This document shows, piece by piece, positions 10,091 to 21,478 of a stretch of 64,000 nt of DNA (position 1 is the stretch's first letter; every line of letters starts with the position of its first letter). A program made the translations under genes and the position numbers. The stretch is from Enterobacter hormaechei subsp. xiangfangensis (lineage in GTDB: Bacteria > Pseudomonadota > Gammaproteobacteria > Enterobacterales > Enterobacteriaceae). The stretch is from positions 682,001-746,000 of the forward strand of contig NZ_CP017183.1 in NCBI RefSeq assembly GCF_001729785.1. Direction: 5' to 3'. Below the pieces are notes generated by a model, which was not told the origin of the DNA, did not search any database, and worked only from the letters and a program-made list of their open reading frames with translations.

Positions 10091-10120
10091 AAAGCCCGGA
10101 AGCGATTCCGGGCTTTTTGC
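10091..10120 (+). terminator. dnaKJ operon terminator
   Basis: Perfect 11-base stem AAAGCCCGGAA / TTCCGGGCTTT with loop GCGA, followed by TTGCTTT, 24 bases after the dnaJ stop. Confidence 0.93.
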
Positions 10121-10239
10121 TTTATAGCGTTATACCTCGGTTAAACTGAATCTATAACCAATATTAATCTGTTTTTACCGATCTGTTTGCGCTGATATTA
10201 TGGTTTTACCGAGGTATTGTTGTAAAAGAGAGTTTAAAC

Positions 10240-11415
10240 GTGAAATTACTACACCGTTTCTTTAGCAGTGAGGCATCCGGCGGCGTCATCCTGATTATTG
10301 CTGCTGCGGCCGCCATGCTGCTCGCCAATATGGGCATGACACGCGATCTCTATCACGCATTTCTGGAAACGCCCGTCGAGCTGAAGGTCGGGGCGCTGGA
10401 AATTAACAAGAACATGCTGCTGTGGATCAACGATGCGCTGATGGCGGTGTTCTTCCTGCTGGTGGGCCTGGAGGTTAAACGTGAGCTGGTGAGCGGTTCG
10501 CTTGCCAGCCGTCAGCGTGCGGCGTTTCCGGTGATCGCGGCGATTGGCGGGATGATCGTTCCGGCGTTGCTCTTTCTCGCATTTGCGTGGCAGGATCCGG
10601 TTGTTCGTGACGGCTGGGCGATCCCGGCCGCAACGGATATCGCGTTTGCGCTCGGGGTCTTAGCCTTGCTCGGTAGCCGCGTCCCGGTAGCACTGAAAAT
10701 TTTCCTGATGGCGCTGGCGATTATCGATGATCTGGGCGCTATCGTGATTATCGCGCTGTTCTACACCAGCGATCTGTCCGTTCTGTCGCTGAGCGTGGCG
10801 GCCGTGGCTATTGCGGTGCTGGCGTTGCTGAACGTCTTCAACGTCCGACGCACGGGGATTTATATTCTGGTGGGGATGGTGCTGTGGACGGCGGTGCTGA
10901 AGTCTGGCGTGCATGCCACGCTGGCGGGCGTCATCGTTGGCTTCTTTATTCCGCTGAAGGAACAGGACGGCAAATCGCCTGCCAGACAGCTGGAGCATGT
11001 GCTTCATCCGTGGGTGGGTTTTATGATCCTGCCGCTGTTTGCGTTTGCCAACGCGGGTGTTTCCCTGGCCGGGGTTACCCTGGACGGACTCACCTCTGTG
11101 CTGCCGCTGGGTATCATCGCCGGTCTGTTTATTGGTAAGCCGCTGGGCATCAGCCTGTTCTGCTGGCTGGCGCTGAAGCTGAAGCTGGCGTCATTGCCAA
11201 ACGGAACCACCTTTAGCCAGATTATGGCCGTTGGCGTGCTGTGCGGTATTGGATTCACCATGTCGATCTTTATCTCGACGCTGGCGTTTGGCGCAAGCGC
11301 GCCTGAGCTTATCGTCTGGGCGAAACTCGGCATTCTTATCGGGTCGTTCCTGGCCGCGGTTATGGGTTACACCTTGTTGAAGGTGAAGTTGTCCGGACAG
11401 GCTGTCCAGGCATAA
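10240..11415 (+). CDS. nhaA: Na+/H+ antiporter NhaA
   Basis: 391 residues, starting at GTG. It exports one sodium (or lithium) for two protons across the inner membrane and is central to salt and alkaline tolerance. About 12 hydrophobic segments are visible. The ion-binding aspartates appear as [12 protein letters not shown] (D133 in E. coli numbering) and [12 protein letters not shown] (D163/D164). In E. coli, expression needs NhaR, encoded next. The upstream stretch lacks the hokC/mokC toxin genes and insertion sequence found between dnaJ and nhaA in E. coli K-12. Confidence 0.98.
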   Translation: MKLLHRFFSSEASGGVILIIAAAAAMLLANMGMTRDLYHAFLETPVELKVGALEINKNMLLWINDALMAVFFLLVGLEVKRELVSGSLASRQRAAFPVIAAIGGMIVPALLFLAFAWQDPVVRDGWAIPAATDIAFALGVLALLGSRVPVALKIFLMALAIIDDLGAIVIIALFYTSDLSVLSLSVAAVAIAVLALLNVFNVRRTGIYILVGMVLWTAVLKSGVHATLAGVIVGFFIPLKEQDGKSPARQLEHVLHPWVGFMILPLFAFANAGVSLAGVTLDGLTSVLPLGIIAGLFIGKPLGISLFCWLALKLKLASLPNGTTFSQIMAVGVLCGIGFTMSIFISTLAFGASAPELIVWAKLGILIGSFLAAVMGYTLLKVKLSGQAVQA

Positions 11416-11470
11416 CAGGAAACCGGGAGAAGGGAAGCCTTCTCCCGATAAACTATCAGGGAGTGAAAAC

Positions 11471-12373
11471 GTGATGTCTCATTTGAACTATAACCATCTC
11501 TATTACTTCTGGCATGTCTACAAGCAGGGCTCGGTCGTGGGTGCCGCAGAGGCGCTCTACCTGACGCCACAGACTATCACCGGGCAAATCAAAGCCCTGG
11601 AAGAGCGCTTGCAGGGAAAGCTTTTTAAGCGGAAAGGGCGTGGCATTGAGCCGAGCGAGCTGGGTGAACTGGTATTCCGCTATGCGGACAAGATGTTCAC
11701 CCTGAGCCAGGAGATGCTGGATATCGTTAACTATCGCAAAGAGTCGAACCTGCTCTTTGACGTGGGCGTGGCGGATGCGTTGTCCAAACGGCTGGTAAGC
11801 GGTGTGCTGGATGCGGCGGTGGTGGAAGATGAACAGATACATTTACGCTGCTTTGAGTCCACTCACGAGATGCTGCTGGAACAGCTGAGCCAGCATAAGC
11901 TGGATATGATTATTTCGGATTGTCCTATCGATTCCACGCAGCAGGAAGGCTTGTTCTCGGTGAAAATTGGCGAATGCGGTGTCAGTTTCTGGTGCATCAA
12001 TCCACCGCCGGAAAAACCGTTTCCGGCTTGCCTGGAAGAGCGCCGCTTGCTGGTTCCGGGGAGGCGGTCCATGCTCGGACGTAAGCTGCTGAACTGGTTT
12101 AACTCGCAGGGGCTAAACGTAGAAATTCTCGGTGAGTTCGACGATGCGGCGCTGATGAAAGCCTTTGGCGAGGCGCACAACGCTATCTTCGTTGCCCCGA
12201 CGCTGTATGCGCACGATCTCTATTCAGACGACAAGATTACCGAGATTGGCAGGGTGGATAACGTGATGGAAGAGTATCACGCCATATTCGCCGAAAGGAT
12301 GATTCAGCATCCGGCGGTGCAGCGAATCTGCAACCGGGACTACTCGGCGCTGTTTACGCCGCCGGCAATCTGA
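11471..12373 (+). CDS. nhaR: LysR-type regulator NhaR
   Basis: About 300 residues. It is a LysR-family activator that responds to sodium and turns on nhaA. The N-terminal winged helix ([40 protein letters not shown]) is almost identical to E. coli NhaR, and the remainder is the ligand-sensing domain. The start is either GTG 11471 or the adjacent ATG 11474; GGGAG at 11459-11463 fits either. It follows nhaA by 55 bases, so the two can be one transcription unit. It ends just before a bidirectional terminator facing rpsT. Confidence 0.97.
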   Translation: MMSHLNYNHLYYFWHVYKQGSVVGAAEALYLTPQTITGQIKALEERLQGKLFKRKGRGIEPSELGELVFRYADKMFTLSQEMLDIVNYRKESNLLFDVGVADALSKRLVSGVLDAAVVEDEQIHLRCFESTHEMLLEQLSQHKLDMIISDCPIDSTQQEGLFSVKIGECGVSFWCINPPPEKPFPACLEERRLLVPGRRSMLGRKLLNWFNSQGLNVEILGEFDDAALMKAFGEAHNAIFVAPTLYAHDLYSDDKITEIGRVDNVMEEYHAIFAERMIQHPAVQRICNRDYSALFTPPAI

Positions 12374-12380
12374 AGGCATA

Positions 12381-12408
12381 AAAAAACCCGCGTTAAGCGG
12401 GTTCTTTC
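12381..12408. terminator. Terminator between nhaR and rpsT
   Basis: Stem AACCCGC / GCGGGTT (12385-12403) flanked by an A-run on the left and TTCTTTC on the right, between two converging genes. The A-run (12380-12386) gives a good T-tract for rpsT on the minus strand. Confidence 0.88.
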
Positions 12409-12431
12409 AAACAAGCAACAACAAGTGGCGA

Positions 12432-12716
<285 letters not shown>

Positions 12717-12742
12717 CTATGTGGACAATTCAAAGGCCGAGG

Positions 12743-12771
12743 AATATGCCCTCTATACCTTCTTTTGTCAA
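12743..12771 (-). promoter_or_regulatory. rpsT promoter P2
   Basis: On the minus strand, a perfect -35 TTGACA (12766-12771) and -10 CATATT (12743-12748) are separated by 17 bases, about 50 bases before the rpsT start. A second, upstream -10-like TAGAAT (12834-12839, minus) is a candidate for the E. coli-type P1, with a weaker -35. Confidence 0.8.
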
Positions 12772-12923
12772 TGGATTTGTGCAAATAAGCGCCGTTAATG
12801 TGGCGACGCTACGTTACGTAGTGATGGCGCAGGATTCTACCAGCTTGTCGTTCGTGAATACAGCTTTTCGGCGTAAAAATCGCAGTTCGCGGGCAGATTT
12901 TTTTGCTGTGAAAGGTCAGCGTG

Positions 12924-13016
12924 ATGAAATCATACGGCTTTCTGTTTAGCGTGAACAATCGCCGGTTAACCTTAACCGCTGTACAAGGTATACTTTGGCG
13001 ATTTTCACTGTTTTGA
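12924..13016 (+). other. 30-codon frame resembling the end of E. coli YaaY
   Basis: The frame ends NNRRLTLTAVQGILWRFSLF, close to the C-terminus recalled for E. coli YaaY, and stops 7 bases before ribF. The N-terminal part of YaaY is not open here. The likeness may simply reflect conserved ribF promoter DNA (-35 TTAACC, -10 TATACT) inside the same bases. It is not counted as a gene. Confidence 0.3.
12966..12994 (+). promoter_or_regulatory. Promoter of the ribF-ileS-lspA-fkpB-ispH cluster
   Basis: TTAACC (12966-12971), 17 bases, TATACT (12989-12994), a sigma-70 type site about 30 bases before the ribF ATG. Confidence 0.6.
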
Positions 13017-13023
13017 GCCAGTC

Positions 13024-13950
13024 ATGAAGCTGATACGCGGCATACATAATCTCAGTCAAGCCCCGCACGGGTGCGTGCTGACCATTGGTAATTTCGACGG
13101 CGTGCATCGTGGGCATCAGGCGCTGTTGCAGGGATTGCGTAAAGAAGGCGAGGCGCGAGGCCTGCCCGTCGTGGTGATGATTTTCGAGCCTCAGCCGCTG
13201 GAGCTGTTTGCAGGCGAGAAATCCCCCGCGCGGCTGACGCGTCTGCGTGAGAAGTTACGCTACCTGGCGGAGTCAGGGGTGGACTACGTCCTGTGTGTAC
13301 GGTTCGACCGTCGTTTTGCCGCGCTGACCGCACAAAATTTTGTCAGCGACCTGTTGGTCAGGCAGCTTGGCGTGCAGTTTCTCGCCGTGGGCGATGATTT
13401 CCGCTTTGGCGCTGGTCGTCAGGGCGATTTCTTGTTATTACAGAAGGCTGGCCTGGAGTACGGGTTTGACGTCACCAGTACAATGACCTTCTGCGAGGGC
13501 GGCGTGCGCGTCAGCAGCACGGCGGTACGTCAGGCGCTGGCGAACGATGAACTGGACACGGCAGAAACGCTGCTGGGTCACCCGTTCACGATTTCAGGTC
13601 GCGTGGTCCATGGCGATGCGCTGGGCCGCACGATAGGTTTCCCGACGGCGAATATACCGCTGCGTCGTCAGGTCTCCCCGGTTAAAGGGGTCTATGCGGT
13701 GGAAGTGGCAGGACTGGGCGAGAAGCCTTTCTACGGCGTCGCCAACATTGGCACACGTCCAACGGTTGCCGGTGTGCGTCAACAGTTAGAAGTACACCTG
13801 CTGGACGTTGTAATGGACCTGTATGGTCGCCATATAGATGTGATACTGCGTAAAAAAATACGCAATGAACAGCGATTCGCTTCGCTGGATGAACTTAAGG
13901 CGCAAATCGCGCGAGATGAATTAACGGCCCGCGAGTTTTTTGGGCTTTAG
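13024..13950 (+). CDS. ribF: Bifunctional riboflavin kinase / FAD synthetase
   Basis: 308 residues. It phosphorylates riboflavin to FMN and adenylylates FMN to FAD. The N-terminal nucleotidyltransferase domain has the signature TIGNFDGVHRGHQALL (about 20-35) and VSSTAVRQAL; the C-terminal flavokinase domain (from about 185) has GRVVHGDALGRTIGFPTANI and GVANIGTRPTV. It aligns along its length with E. coli RibF and opens the ribF-ileS-lspA cluster, with 45 bases to ileS. Confidence 0.98.
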   Translation: MKLIRGIHNLSQAPHGCVLTIGNFDGVHRGHQALLQGLRKEGEARGLPVVVMIFEPQPLELFAGEKSPARLTRLREKLRYLAESGVDYVLCVRFDRRFAALTAQNFVSDLLVRQLGVQFLAVGDDFRFGAGRQGDFLLLQKAGLEYGFDVTSTMTFCEGGVRVSSTAVRQALANDELDTAETLLGHPFTISGRVVHGDALGRTIGFPTANIPLRRQVSPVKGVYAVEVAGLGEKPFYGVANIGTRPTVAGVRQQLEVHLLDVVMDLYGRHIDVILRKKIRNEQRFASLDELKAQIARDELTAREFFGL

Positions 13951-13995
13951 AACCGGCTTAACTGCCTACGTGATAAATACGGAACCGAGAATCTG

Positions 13996-16812
13996 ATGAG
14001 TGACTATAAATCAACCCTGAATTTGCCGGAAACAGGGTTCCCGATGCGCGGCGATCTCGCCAAGCGTGAACCGGGAATGCTGGCGCGTTGGACCGATGAT
14101 GACCTGTACGGCATCATTCGTGCAGCCAAAAAAGGCAAAAAAACCTTCATTCTGCATGATGGCCCTCCATATGCGAATGGCAGCATTCATATTGGTCACT
14201 CTGTAAACAAGATTCTGAAAGACATTATCGTGAAGTCCAAAGGACTCGCGGGATATGACTCGCCTTACGTTCCGGGCTGGGACTGCCATGGTCTGCCAAT
14301 TGAGCTGAAAGTGGAGCAAGAGTACGGTAAGCCGGGTGAGAAGTTCACCGCCGCAGAATTCCGCGCGAAATGCCGCGAATACGCTGCCACCCAGGTTGAC
14401 GGTCAGCGCGCTGACTTTATCCGTCTGGGCGTGCTGGGCGACTGGTCGCATCCGTACCTGACCATGGATTTCAAAACCGAAGCCAACATCATCCGTGCGC
14501 TGGGTAAAATCATCGGCAACGGTCACCTGCACAAAGGCGCGAAGCCGGTGCACTGGTGTGTGGACTGCCGTTCTGCGCTGGCAGAAGCGGAAGTAGAGTA
14601 TTACGACAAAACCTCGCCTTCTATCGACGTGGCGTTCGAAGCGGTCGATCAGGATGCGATCAAAGCTAAATTTGGTCTGCCTGGGGTAAGCGGTCCAGTC
14701 TCGCTGGTTATCTGGACAACCACCCCGTGGACGCTGCCTGCTAACCGCGCGATCTCCCTCTCTGGCGAGTTTGAGTATGCGCTGGTGCAGATTGATGGCC
14801 GTGCGGTTATCCTGGCGAAAGACCTGGTCGAAAGCGTACTGAAACGCGCGAACATCACCGATTACACCGTGCTGGGCACCGTAAAAGGCGACGCGCTGGA
14901 ACTGATGCGCTTCAAACACCCATTCCTGGACTTCGACGTTCCGGCGATTCTGGGCGACCACGTAACGCTGGACGCGGGTACCGGTGCGGTACATACCGCC
15001 GGTGGTCACGGCCCTGACGACTACAACATCAGCCTGAAGTACGGTCTGGAAATCGCCAACCCGGTTGGGCCGGACGGCTCCTACCTGCCTGGCACCTACC
15101 CGGTGCTGGACGGCGTCAACGTCTTCAAAGCGAACGACATTATTGTCGACATGCTGCGCACCAGCGGCGCGCTGCTGCACGTTGAAAAAATGCAGCACAG
15201 CTATCCGTGCTGCTGGCGCCACAAGTCGCCAATCATCTTCCGTGCGACCCCGCAGTGGTTCGTCAGCATGGATCAGAAGGGCCTGCGCGAGCAGTCTCTG
15301 AAAGAGATCAAAGGCGTGCAGTGGATCCCGGACTGGGGCCAGGCGCGTATCGAATCCATGGTGGCTAACCGTCCTGACTGGTGTATCTCCCGTCAGCGCA
15401 CCTGGGGCGTGCCGATGTCGCTGTTCGTGCACAAAGAGACGCAGGAACTGCATCCGAACACCCTGGAACTGATGGAAGAAGTGGCGAAACGCGTTGAAGT
15501 TGACGGCATTCAGGCGTGGTGGGATCTCGACGCCCGCGACATCCTGGGCGCGGACGCGGACAACTACGAGAAAGTGCCGGATACCCTGGACGTGTGGTTC
15601 GACTCCGGTTCAACCCATGCCTCTGTGGTTGACGTGCGCCCTGAGTTCGCCGGTCACGCTGCCGACATGTATCTCGAAGGCTCCGACCAACACCGCGGCT
15701 GGTTCATGTCATCCCTGATGATCTCCACCGCCATGAAGGGCAAAGCACCTTACCGTCAGGTACTGACTCACGGCTTCACCGTGGATGGTCAGGGCCGTAA
15801 GATGTCCAAGTCCATCGGTAACACCGTTTCGCCGCAGGACGTAATGAACAAGCTGGGCGCGGACATCCTGCGTCTGTGGGTAGCCTCTACCGACTACACC
15901 GGCGAAATGGCGGTGTCTGACGAGATCCTGAAGCGTGCTGCCGACAGCTATCGTCGTATCCGTAACACCGCGCGCTTCCTGCTGGCGAACCTGAACGGGT
16001 TCGATCCGGTAAAAGATATGGTGAAGCCGGAAGAGATGGTCGTGCTCGATCGCTGGGCGGTAGGCTGCGCGAAAGCGGCGCAGGAAGATATCCTGAAAGC
16101 GTATGAGTCTTACGATTTCCACGAAGTGGTGCAGCGCCTGATGCGCTTCTGCTCCATCGAGATGGGCTCGTTCTACCTCGACATCATTAAAGACCGTCAG
16201 TACACCGCGAAAGCGGACAGCGTGGCGCGCCGCAGCTGTCAGTCTGCGCTGTACCACATCGCAGAAGCGCTGGTGCGCTGGATGGCGCCGATCATGTCCT
16301 TCACCGCGGATGAAATCTGGGGTTACCTGCCGGGCGACCGTGAGAAGTATGTCTTCACCGGCGAGTGGTATGAAGGTCTGTTCGATCTCTCCAGCACCGA
16401 AGCGATGAACGATGCCTATTGGGACGAGCTGCTGAAAGTGCGTGGCGAAGTGAACAAGGTTATCGAGCAGGCGCGCGCTGACAAGAAAGTCGGTGGCTCT
16501 CTGGAAGCGACGGTGACCCTGTACGCAGAGCCTGAGCTGGCCGCGAAGCTGACCGCGCTGGGCGATGAATTACGATTTGTCCTGTTGACCTCTGGTGCGA
16601 AAGTTGCGGATTATGCCGAGGCGTCTGCTGATGCTCAGCAGAGCGAACTGCTCAAAGGACTGAAGGTCGCGCTGAGCAAAGCCGACGGTGAAAAATGCCC
16701 GCGTTGCTGGCATTACACCACTGATGTCGGTCAGGTGGCGGAACACGCAGACATCTGCGGACGCTGTGTAAGCAACGTCGCCGGTGACGGCGAAAAACGT
16801 AAGTTTGCCTGA
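13996..16812 (+). CDS. ileS: Isoleucyl-tRNA synthetase
   Basis: 938 residues, E. coli length. It charges tRNA-Ile and edits misactivated valine. The class I signature HIGH is at 65-68 ([13 protein letters not shown]) and KMSKS near 600 ([12 protein letters not shown]). The editing domain contains the [11 protein letters not shown] block, and the C-terminal zinc site is CPRCWHY...CGRC. It is the E. coli-type enzyme normally sensitive to mupirocin. Its TGA stop shares one base with the lspA ATG (TGATG), indicating translational coupling. Confidence 0.99.
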   Translation: MSDYKSTLNLPETGFPMRGDLAKREPGMLARWTDDDLYGIIRAAKKGKKTFILHDGPPYANGSIHIGHSVNKILKDIIVKSKGLAGYDSPYVPGWDCHGLPIELKVEQEYGKPGEKFTAAEFRAKCREYAATQVDGQRADFIRLGVLGDWSHPYLTMDFKTEANIIRALGKIIGNGHLHKGAKPVHWCVDCRSALAEAEVEYYDKTSPSIDVAFEAVDQDAIKAKFGLPGVSGPVSLVIWTTTPWTLPANRAISLSGEFEYALVQIDGRAVILAKDLVESVLKRANITDYTVLGTVKGDALELMRFKHPFLDFDVPAILGDHVTLDAGTGAVHTAGGHGPDDYNISLKYGLEIANPVGPDGSYLPGTYPVLDGVNVFKANDIIVDMLRTSGALLHVEKMQHSYPCCWRHKSPIIFRATPQWFVSMDQKGLREQSLKEIKGVQWIPDWGQARIESMVANRPDWCISRQRTWGVPMSLFVHKETQELHPNTLELMEEVAKRVEVDGIQAWWDLDARDILGADADNYEKVPDTLDVWFDSGSTHASVVDVRPEFAGHAADMYLEGSDQHRGWFMSSLMISTAMKGKAPYRQVLTHGFTVDGQGRKMSKSIGNTVSPQDVMNKLGADILRLWVASTDYTGEMAVSDEILKRAADSYRRIRNTARFLLANLNGFDPVKDMVKPEEMVVLDRWAVGCAKAAQEDILKAYESYDFHEVVQRLMRFCSIEMGSFYLDIIKDRQYTAKADSVARRSCQSALYHIAEALVRWMAPIMSFTADEIWGYLPGDREKYVFTGEWYEGLFDLSSTEAMNDAYWDELLKVRGEVNKVIEQARADKKVGGSLEATVTLYAEPELAAKLTALGDELRFVLLTSGAKVADYAEASADAQQSELLKGLKVALSKADGEKCPRCWHYTTDVGQVAEHADICGRCVSNVAGDGEKRKFA

Positions 16813-17312
16813 TGAGTAAAACTCTCTGTTCAACAGGACTGCGCTGGCTGTGGCTGGTGGTGGTGGTGCTGATTATTGATTTGGGCAGCAAGTTCCTGAT
16901 CCTCCAGAATTTCGCTCTGGGGGATACGGTCCCGCTGTTCCCGTCGCTTAACCTGCACTACGCCCGCAACTACGGTGCGGCGTTTAGTTTCCTTGCCGAC
17001 AGCGGTGGCTGGCAGCGCTGGTTCTTCGCGGGTATCGCTATCGGTATCTGCGTCGTGCTGGCGGTGCTGATGTACCGCTCGAAGGCCACGCAAAAGCTGA
17101 ATAACATCGCCTACGCGCTGATCATTGGCGGCGCGCTGGGTAACCTGTTTGACCGCCTGTGGCACGGCTTTGTGGTCGATATGATCGACTTCTACGTCGG
17201 CGACTGGCACTTCGCGACCTTTAACCTCGCCGATAGCGCAATATGCGTTGGTGCGGCGTTAATCGTGCTGGAAGGCTTCTTGCCTAAACCGGCTGCGAAA
17301 GAGCAGGCGTAA
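16812..17312 (+). CDS. lspA: Signal peptidase II (prolipoprotein)
   Basis: 166 residues with four membrane segments. It is the inner-membrane aspartyl protease that removes signal peptides from diacylglyceryl-modified prolipoproteins, such as the small lipoprotein at 24.8 kb. The catalytic aspartates are D114 in GNLFDR and D141 in FNLADS; the conserved NYGAAFSF block is at about 53-60. It is translationally coupled to ileS. A pair of REP-type palindromes separates it from fkpB. Confidence 0.98.
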   Translation: MSKTLCSTGLRWLWLVVVVLIIDLGSKFLILQNFALGDTVPLFPSLNLHYARNYGAAFSFLADSGGWQRWFFAGIAIGICVVLAVLMYRSKATQKLNNIAYALIIGGALGNLFDRLWHGFVVDMIDFYVGDWHFATFNLADSAICVGAALIVLEGFLPKPAAKEQA

Positions 17313-17320
17313 CAAAACCA

Positions 17321-17396
17321 GCCGGGTGACGCGTAGCGATCCCGGCCTACAGAATTTGTGGCCCCCGTAGGCCCGGTAAGCGTAGCGCCACCGGGC
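17321..17396. repeat. REP-type palindrome pair (BIME) between lspA and fkpB
   Basis: Two GC-rich palindromic units: 17321-17346 (GCCGGGTGACGC...GATCCCGGC) and 17367-17396 (GTAGGCCCGGTAAGCG...CGCCACCGGGC), separated by about 20 bases. The second carries the GCCCGGTAAGCGTAGCGCCACCGGGC core typical of enterobacterial REP elements. They lie inside an operon, so they may limit read-through or protect upstream mRNA. Confidence 0.85.
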
Positions 17397-17428
17397 AACA
17401 GGTGACCCAAAACAAGCGAGCAATTTGC

Positions 17429-17878
17429 ATGTCTAAATCCGTACAGAGCAACAGCGCGGTTCTCGTTCACTTTACGCTGAAGCTGGATGACGGCTCTACG
17501 GCCGAATCCACCCGCAACAACGGCAAACCAGCCCTGTTTCGTCTTGGCGATACCTCCCTGTCTGAAGGTCTTGAGCAGCAGCTTCTCGGTCTGAAAGAGG
17601 GTGAGAAAAAAGCCTTTTCGCTGGAGCCGGATGCCGCGTTTGGCGTGCCAAGCCCGGATCTGATCCAGTACTTCTCCCGTCGTGAGTTTATGGACGCGGG
17701 TGAACCGGAGATCGGGGCAATTATGCTCTTTACCGCTATGGACGGCAGCGAAATGCCTGGCGTGATCCGCGAAATCAACGGCGACTCGATTACCGTTGAC
17801 TTTAACCATCCGCTTGCCGGGCGCACTGTCCATTTTGATGTAGAAGTGCTGGAGATCGATCCGGCACTGGAGGCCTGA
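17429..17878 (+). CDS. fkpB: FKBP-type peptidyl-prolyl isomerase FkpB (SlpA)
   Basis: 149 residues from ATG 17429, matching the E. coli length; the upstream start at 17402 adds nine unsupported residues. It is a cytoplasmic proline isomerase and chaperone of the SlyD/SlpA type, with the FKBP fold interrupted by an insert-in-flap domain (about 70-125: [16 protein letters not shown]...). It lacks the His-rich tail of SlyD. One base separates its TGA from the ispH ATG. Confidence 0.97.
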   Translation: MSKSVQSNSAVLVHFTLKLDDGSTAESTRNNGKPALFRLGDTSLSEGLEQQLLGLKEGEKKAFSLEPDAAFGVPSPDLIQYFSRREFMDAGEPEIGAIMLFTAMDGSEMPGVIREINGDSITVDFNHPLAGRTVHFDVEVLEIDPALEA

Positions 17879-17879
17879 A

Positions 17880-18830
17880 ATGCAGATCCTGTTGGCTAAC
17901 CCGCGCGGTTTTTGCGCCGGTGTAGACCGCGCTATCAGCATTGTTGAAAACGCGCTGGAGATTTACGGCGCGCCGATTTACGTGCGTCACGAAGTGGTGC
18001 ACAACCGCTACGTGGTCGACAGCCTGCGCGAGCGCGGTGCGATTTTTATCGAGCAGATTAGCGAAGTGCCGGACGGCGCAATTCTCATCTTCTCCGCGCA
18101 CGGCGTCTCGCAGGCGGTACGCAACGAGGCGAAAAACCGCGATCTGACCGTTTTCGATGCCACCTGTCCGCTGGTGACCAAAGTGCATATGGAAGTGGCG
18201 CGCGCCAGCCGTCGCGGTGAAGAGTCAATTCTGATTGGTCACGCCGGTCACCCGGAAGTGGAAGGCACCATGGGCCAGTACAGCAACCCGGAAGGGGGCA
18301 TGTATCTGGTTGAGTCACCGGAAGACGTCTTTACGCTGAATGTGAAAAACGAAGCCCGACTGTCGTTTATGACCCAGACGACGCTTTCCGTGGACGACAC
18401 CTCAGACGTGATTGACGCCCTGCGCCAGCGCTTCCCGAAAATCGTCGGGCCGCGCAAAGATGATATCTGCTACGCAACCACCAACCGTCAGGAAGCCGTG
18501 CGCGCGCTGGCTGAACAGGCGGACGTGGTGCTGGTGGTCGGCTCGAAAAACTCCTCTAACTCTAACCGTCTGGCCGAACTGGCGCAGCGTATGGGGAAAG
18601 CGGCGTTTTTAATCGACGACGCAACGGACATTCAGGAAGCGTGGGTGAAAAACGCGGTCTGCGTCGGTGTTACCGCAGGCGCTTCAGCGCCGGATATTCT
18701 GGTGCAGAACGTCATTGCCCGCTTGCAAGAGCTGGGCGGTGGCGAAGCGGTGCCGCTGGAAGGCCGCGAAGAGAACATTGTCTTTGAAGTGCCGAAAGAG
18801 TTGCGTATTGACGCGCGAGAAGTGGAATAG
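17880..18830 (+). CDS. ispH: 4-hydroxy-3-methylbut-2-enyl diphosphate reductase
   Basis: 316 residues. It is the last enzyme of the MEP isoprenoid pathway, converting HMBPP to IPP and DMAPP with an iron-sulfur cluster. The three cluster cysteines are C12 (GFCAGVDRA), C96 (DATCPLVTK) and C197 (DDICYATTN); the substrate-binding histidines H41, H74 and H124 are present. It is tightly coupled to fkpB and ends at a strong terminator. E. coli rihC, which follows ispH there, is absent. Confidence 0.99.
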   Translation: MQILLANPRGFCAGVDRAISIVENALEIYGAPIYVRHEVVHNRYVVDSLRERGAIFIEQISEVPDGAILIFSAHGVSQAVRNEAKNRDLTVFDATCPLVTKVHMEVARASRRGEESILIGHAGHPEVEGTMGQYSNPEGGMYLVESPEDVFTLNVKNEARLSFMTQTTLSVDDTSDVIDALRQRFPKIVGPRKDDICYATTNRQEAVRALAEQADVVLVVGSKNSSNSNRLAELAQRMGKAAFLIDDATDIQEAWVKNAVCVGVTAGASAPDILVQNVIARLQELGGGEAVPLEGREENIVFEVPKELRIDAREVE

Positions 18831-18848
18831 TTCTTTATCTGATGAAAG

Positions 18849-18878
18849 GCCAGCACCTCCTGTGCTGGCTTTTTTTTT
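18849..18878 (+). terminator. ispH terminator
   Basis: Eight-base stem GCCAGCAC / GTGCTGGC with a five-base loop, followed by nine T residues, just after the ispH stop. Confidence 0.95.
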
Positions 18879-18959
18879 GCCCCAAACTTTATCGTGACGA
18901 CAAAATCATGTCTTTTACTGATATTTAAGTCGGTTTCACGTTAAATTCTAATTATCGGT

Positions 18960-19003
18960 GTTTTCAGTTGGCAGGCTTTGCCAAGGCTGGTTAATCTGAA
19001 AAC
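18960..19003 (+). promoter_or_regulatory. Nested inverted repeats before dapB
   Basis: Outer arms GTTTTCAG (18960-18967) and CTGAAAAC (18996-19003) enclose an inner pair TTGGCA / TGCCAA (18968-18984). They sit just upstream of or within the dapB leader and could be an RNA fold or an operator. No known riboswitch pattern was recognised; the lysine riboswitch is far larger. Confidence 0.5.
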
Positions 19004-19020
19004 GGTTTACATCATTTTAA

Positions 19021-19857
<837 letters not shown>

Positions 19858-19911
19858 GCGATATTACCCATCGTGATGTGGTTATTGCAGTCGTAATTAC
19901 TTGATTGCATG

Positions 19912-19940
19912 GGGCAATAATTTATTGCCCTCTTATTTTA
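19912..19940 (+). terminator. dapB terminator
   Basis: Nine-base arms GGGCAATAA / TTATTGCCC with a minimal loop (19912-19930), followed by TCTTATTTTA. Confidence 0.75.
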
Positions 19941-20076
19941 TCAGTTTTAGATAAAAAATAATGCTTAGGCGGTATAAAGCTTATTGATGTGCCATTTTTC
20001 TGTGAAATATATGTAAATTTTGACCATCTGGTCCACTTTTTGTCACCCGCCTCCCTAAAATTCTAACAAACCTGCC

Positions 20077-20092
20077 GCGCAAGCGTTTTCCG
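20077..20092 (+). promoter_or_regulatory. PurR operator of carAB
   Basis: The 16-base site has the core GCAAGCGTTTTC, matching the PurR pattern GCAAnCGnTTnC except at its two ends, about 110 bases before the P1 start. E. coli carAB P1 has a PurR site in the corresponding place. Confidence 0.65.
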
Positions 20093-20177
20093 GGATGATT
20101 TACCTGATCTTTTTGCCCATTAAATCCCATTCCAGATGCCAGGCTTGCAAAAGAATAAACAAAACTCCCGTTTTAAG

Positions 20178-20218
20178 TTGACTTTTACATGGCAAATCCC
20201 CAGAATGCCGCCGTTTGC
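20178..20218 (+). promoter_or_regulatory. carAB promoter P1 (pyrimidine-controlled)
   Basis: TTGACT (20178-20183), 17 bases, CAGAAT (20201-20206). Seven bases on is GTTTGCC (20213), the initially transcribed sequence at which UTP-sensitive slippage (reiterative transcription) is known in E. coli. The DNA farther upstream (19941-20076) is where E. coli binds IHF and PepA; no site there is called by eye. Confidence 0.75.
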
Positions 20219-20262
20219 CAAAAATCCGCTGGCAACACATTTGCATTGATCCATGACATGTT

Positions 20263-20301
20263 TATGAATTAATATGCAAATAAAGTGAGTGAATATTCTC
20301 T
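20263..20301 (+). promoter_or_regulatory. Two ARG boxes at carAB P2
   Basis: Two 18-base ArgR half-operators, 20263-20280 (core TGAATTAATATGCA, one mismatch to TGAATwwwwATTCA) and 20284-20301 (core TGAGTGAATATTCT, weaker), are separated by three bases, the standard ARG spacing. They would cover the arginine-repressed P2 promoter. Confidence 0.82.
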
Positions 20302-20311
20302 GGAGGGTGTT

Positions 20312-21460
20312 TTGATTAAGTCAGCGCTATTGGTTCTGGAAGACGGAACCCAGTTTATCGGTCGGGCCATAGGGGCAACGGGTTCGGCGGTTGGGGAAGT
20401 CGTTTTCAATACTTCAATGACCGGTTATCAAGAAATCCTCACTGATCCTTCCTATTCTCGCCAAATCGTTACTCTTACTTATCCTCATATCGGCAATGTC
20501 GGCACCAATGCGGCTGACGAAGAATCCTCTCAGGTACATGCGCAAGGCCTGGTCATTCGCGACCTGCCGCTGATTGCCAGCAACTTCCGCAACACCGAAG
20601 ACCTCTCTTCTTACCTGAAGCGCCATAACATTGTGGCGATTGCCGATATCGATACCCGTAAGCTGACGCGTCTGCTGCGCGAGAAGGGCGCACAAAACGG
20701 TTGTATCATCGCAGGGGATAACCTCGATGCGACGCTGGCGCTGGAAAAAGCGAAAGCCTTCCCGGGTCTGAACGGTATGGACCTGGCGAAAGAAGTGACC
20801 ACGGCGGAAGCCTACAGCTGGACGCAGGGTAGCTGGACGCTGGAAGGCGACCTGCCGGAAGCGAAACCGGAAAGCGAGCTGCCGTTCCACGTGGTGGCCT
20901 ACGATTTTGGCGCCAAGCGCAACATCCTGCGTATGCTGGTTGACCGTGGCTGCCGCCTGACGGTCGTCCCGGCACAAACGTCTGCGGAAGATGTTCTGAA
21001 GATGAACCCGGACGGCATCTTCCTCTCTAACGGTCCTGGCGACCCGGCGCCGTGCGACTACGCTATCGACGCCATCAAGTCCTTCCTTGAAACCGATATC
21101 CCGGTATTCGGCATCTGTCTCGGCCATCAGCTGCTGGCGCTGGCGAGCGGAGCGAACACCGTCAAGATGAAGTTCGGCCACCACGGTGGTAACCACCCGG
21201 TGAAAGATATCGACAACAACACGGTGATGATCACCGCGCAGAACCACGGCTTCGCTGTGGATGAAGCGACGATGCCGGCTAACCTGCGCGTGACGCACAA
21301 ATCACTGTTCGATGGTACCTTGCAGGGTATCCATCGTACCGATAAGCCTGCGTTCAGCTTCCAGGGCCACCCTGAAGCCAGCCCGGGCCCACACGATGCC
21401 GCACCGCTGTTCGATCACTTCATCGAACTTATTGAGCAATACCGTAAGATCGCTAAATAA
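20312..21460 (+). CDS. carA: Carbamoyl-phosphate synthase small subunit
   Basis: 382 residues from a TTG start. It is the glutaminase subunit, giving ammonia to CarB for carbamoyl phosphate, the precursor of arginine and pyrimidines. The C-terminal class I amidotransferase domain has the nucleophile in [14 protein letters not shown] and the His/Glu pair in [10 protein letters not shown]. The TTG at 20312 follows GGAGGG, gives the exact E. coli length, and E. coli carA is known to initiate at UUG; the GTG at 20285 lies in the ARG operator. carB starts 18 bases on. Confidence 0.98.
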   Translation: MIKSALLVLEDGTQFIGRAIGATGSAVGEVVFNTSMTGYQEILTDPSYSRQIVTLTYPHIGNVGTNAADEESSQVHAQGLVIRDLPLIASNFRNTEDLSSYLKRHNIVAIADIDTRKLTRLLREKGAQNGCIIAGDNLDATLALEKAKAFPGLNGMDLAKEVTTAEAYSWTQGSWTLEGDLPEAKPESELPFHVVAYDFGAKRNILRMLVDRGCRLTVVPAQTSAEDVLKMNPDGIFLSNGPGDPAPCDYAIDAIKSFLETDIPVFGICLGHQLLALASGANTVKMKFGHHGGNHPVKDIDNNTVMITAQNHGFAVDEATMPANLRVTHKSLFDGTLQGIHRTDKPAFSFQGHPEASPGPHDAAPLFDHFIELIEQYRKIAK

Positions 21461-21478
21461 TCAGGAGCTGAGAAGACC

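Noticed and set aside
12719..12949. A 76-codon plus-strand frame between rpsT and ribF
   Set aside because: It starts over the rpsT promoters, has no recognised family and no good ribosome site; regulatory DNA explains the region better.
14011..15453. A 480-codon open frame on the minus strand opposite ileS
   Set aside because: Antisense shadow of ileS with no independent support.
19858..20311. A small gene in the dapB-carA gap
   Set aside because: No frame with a ribosome site was seen; the stretch is filled by a terminator and carAB control sites.
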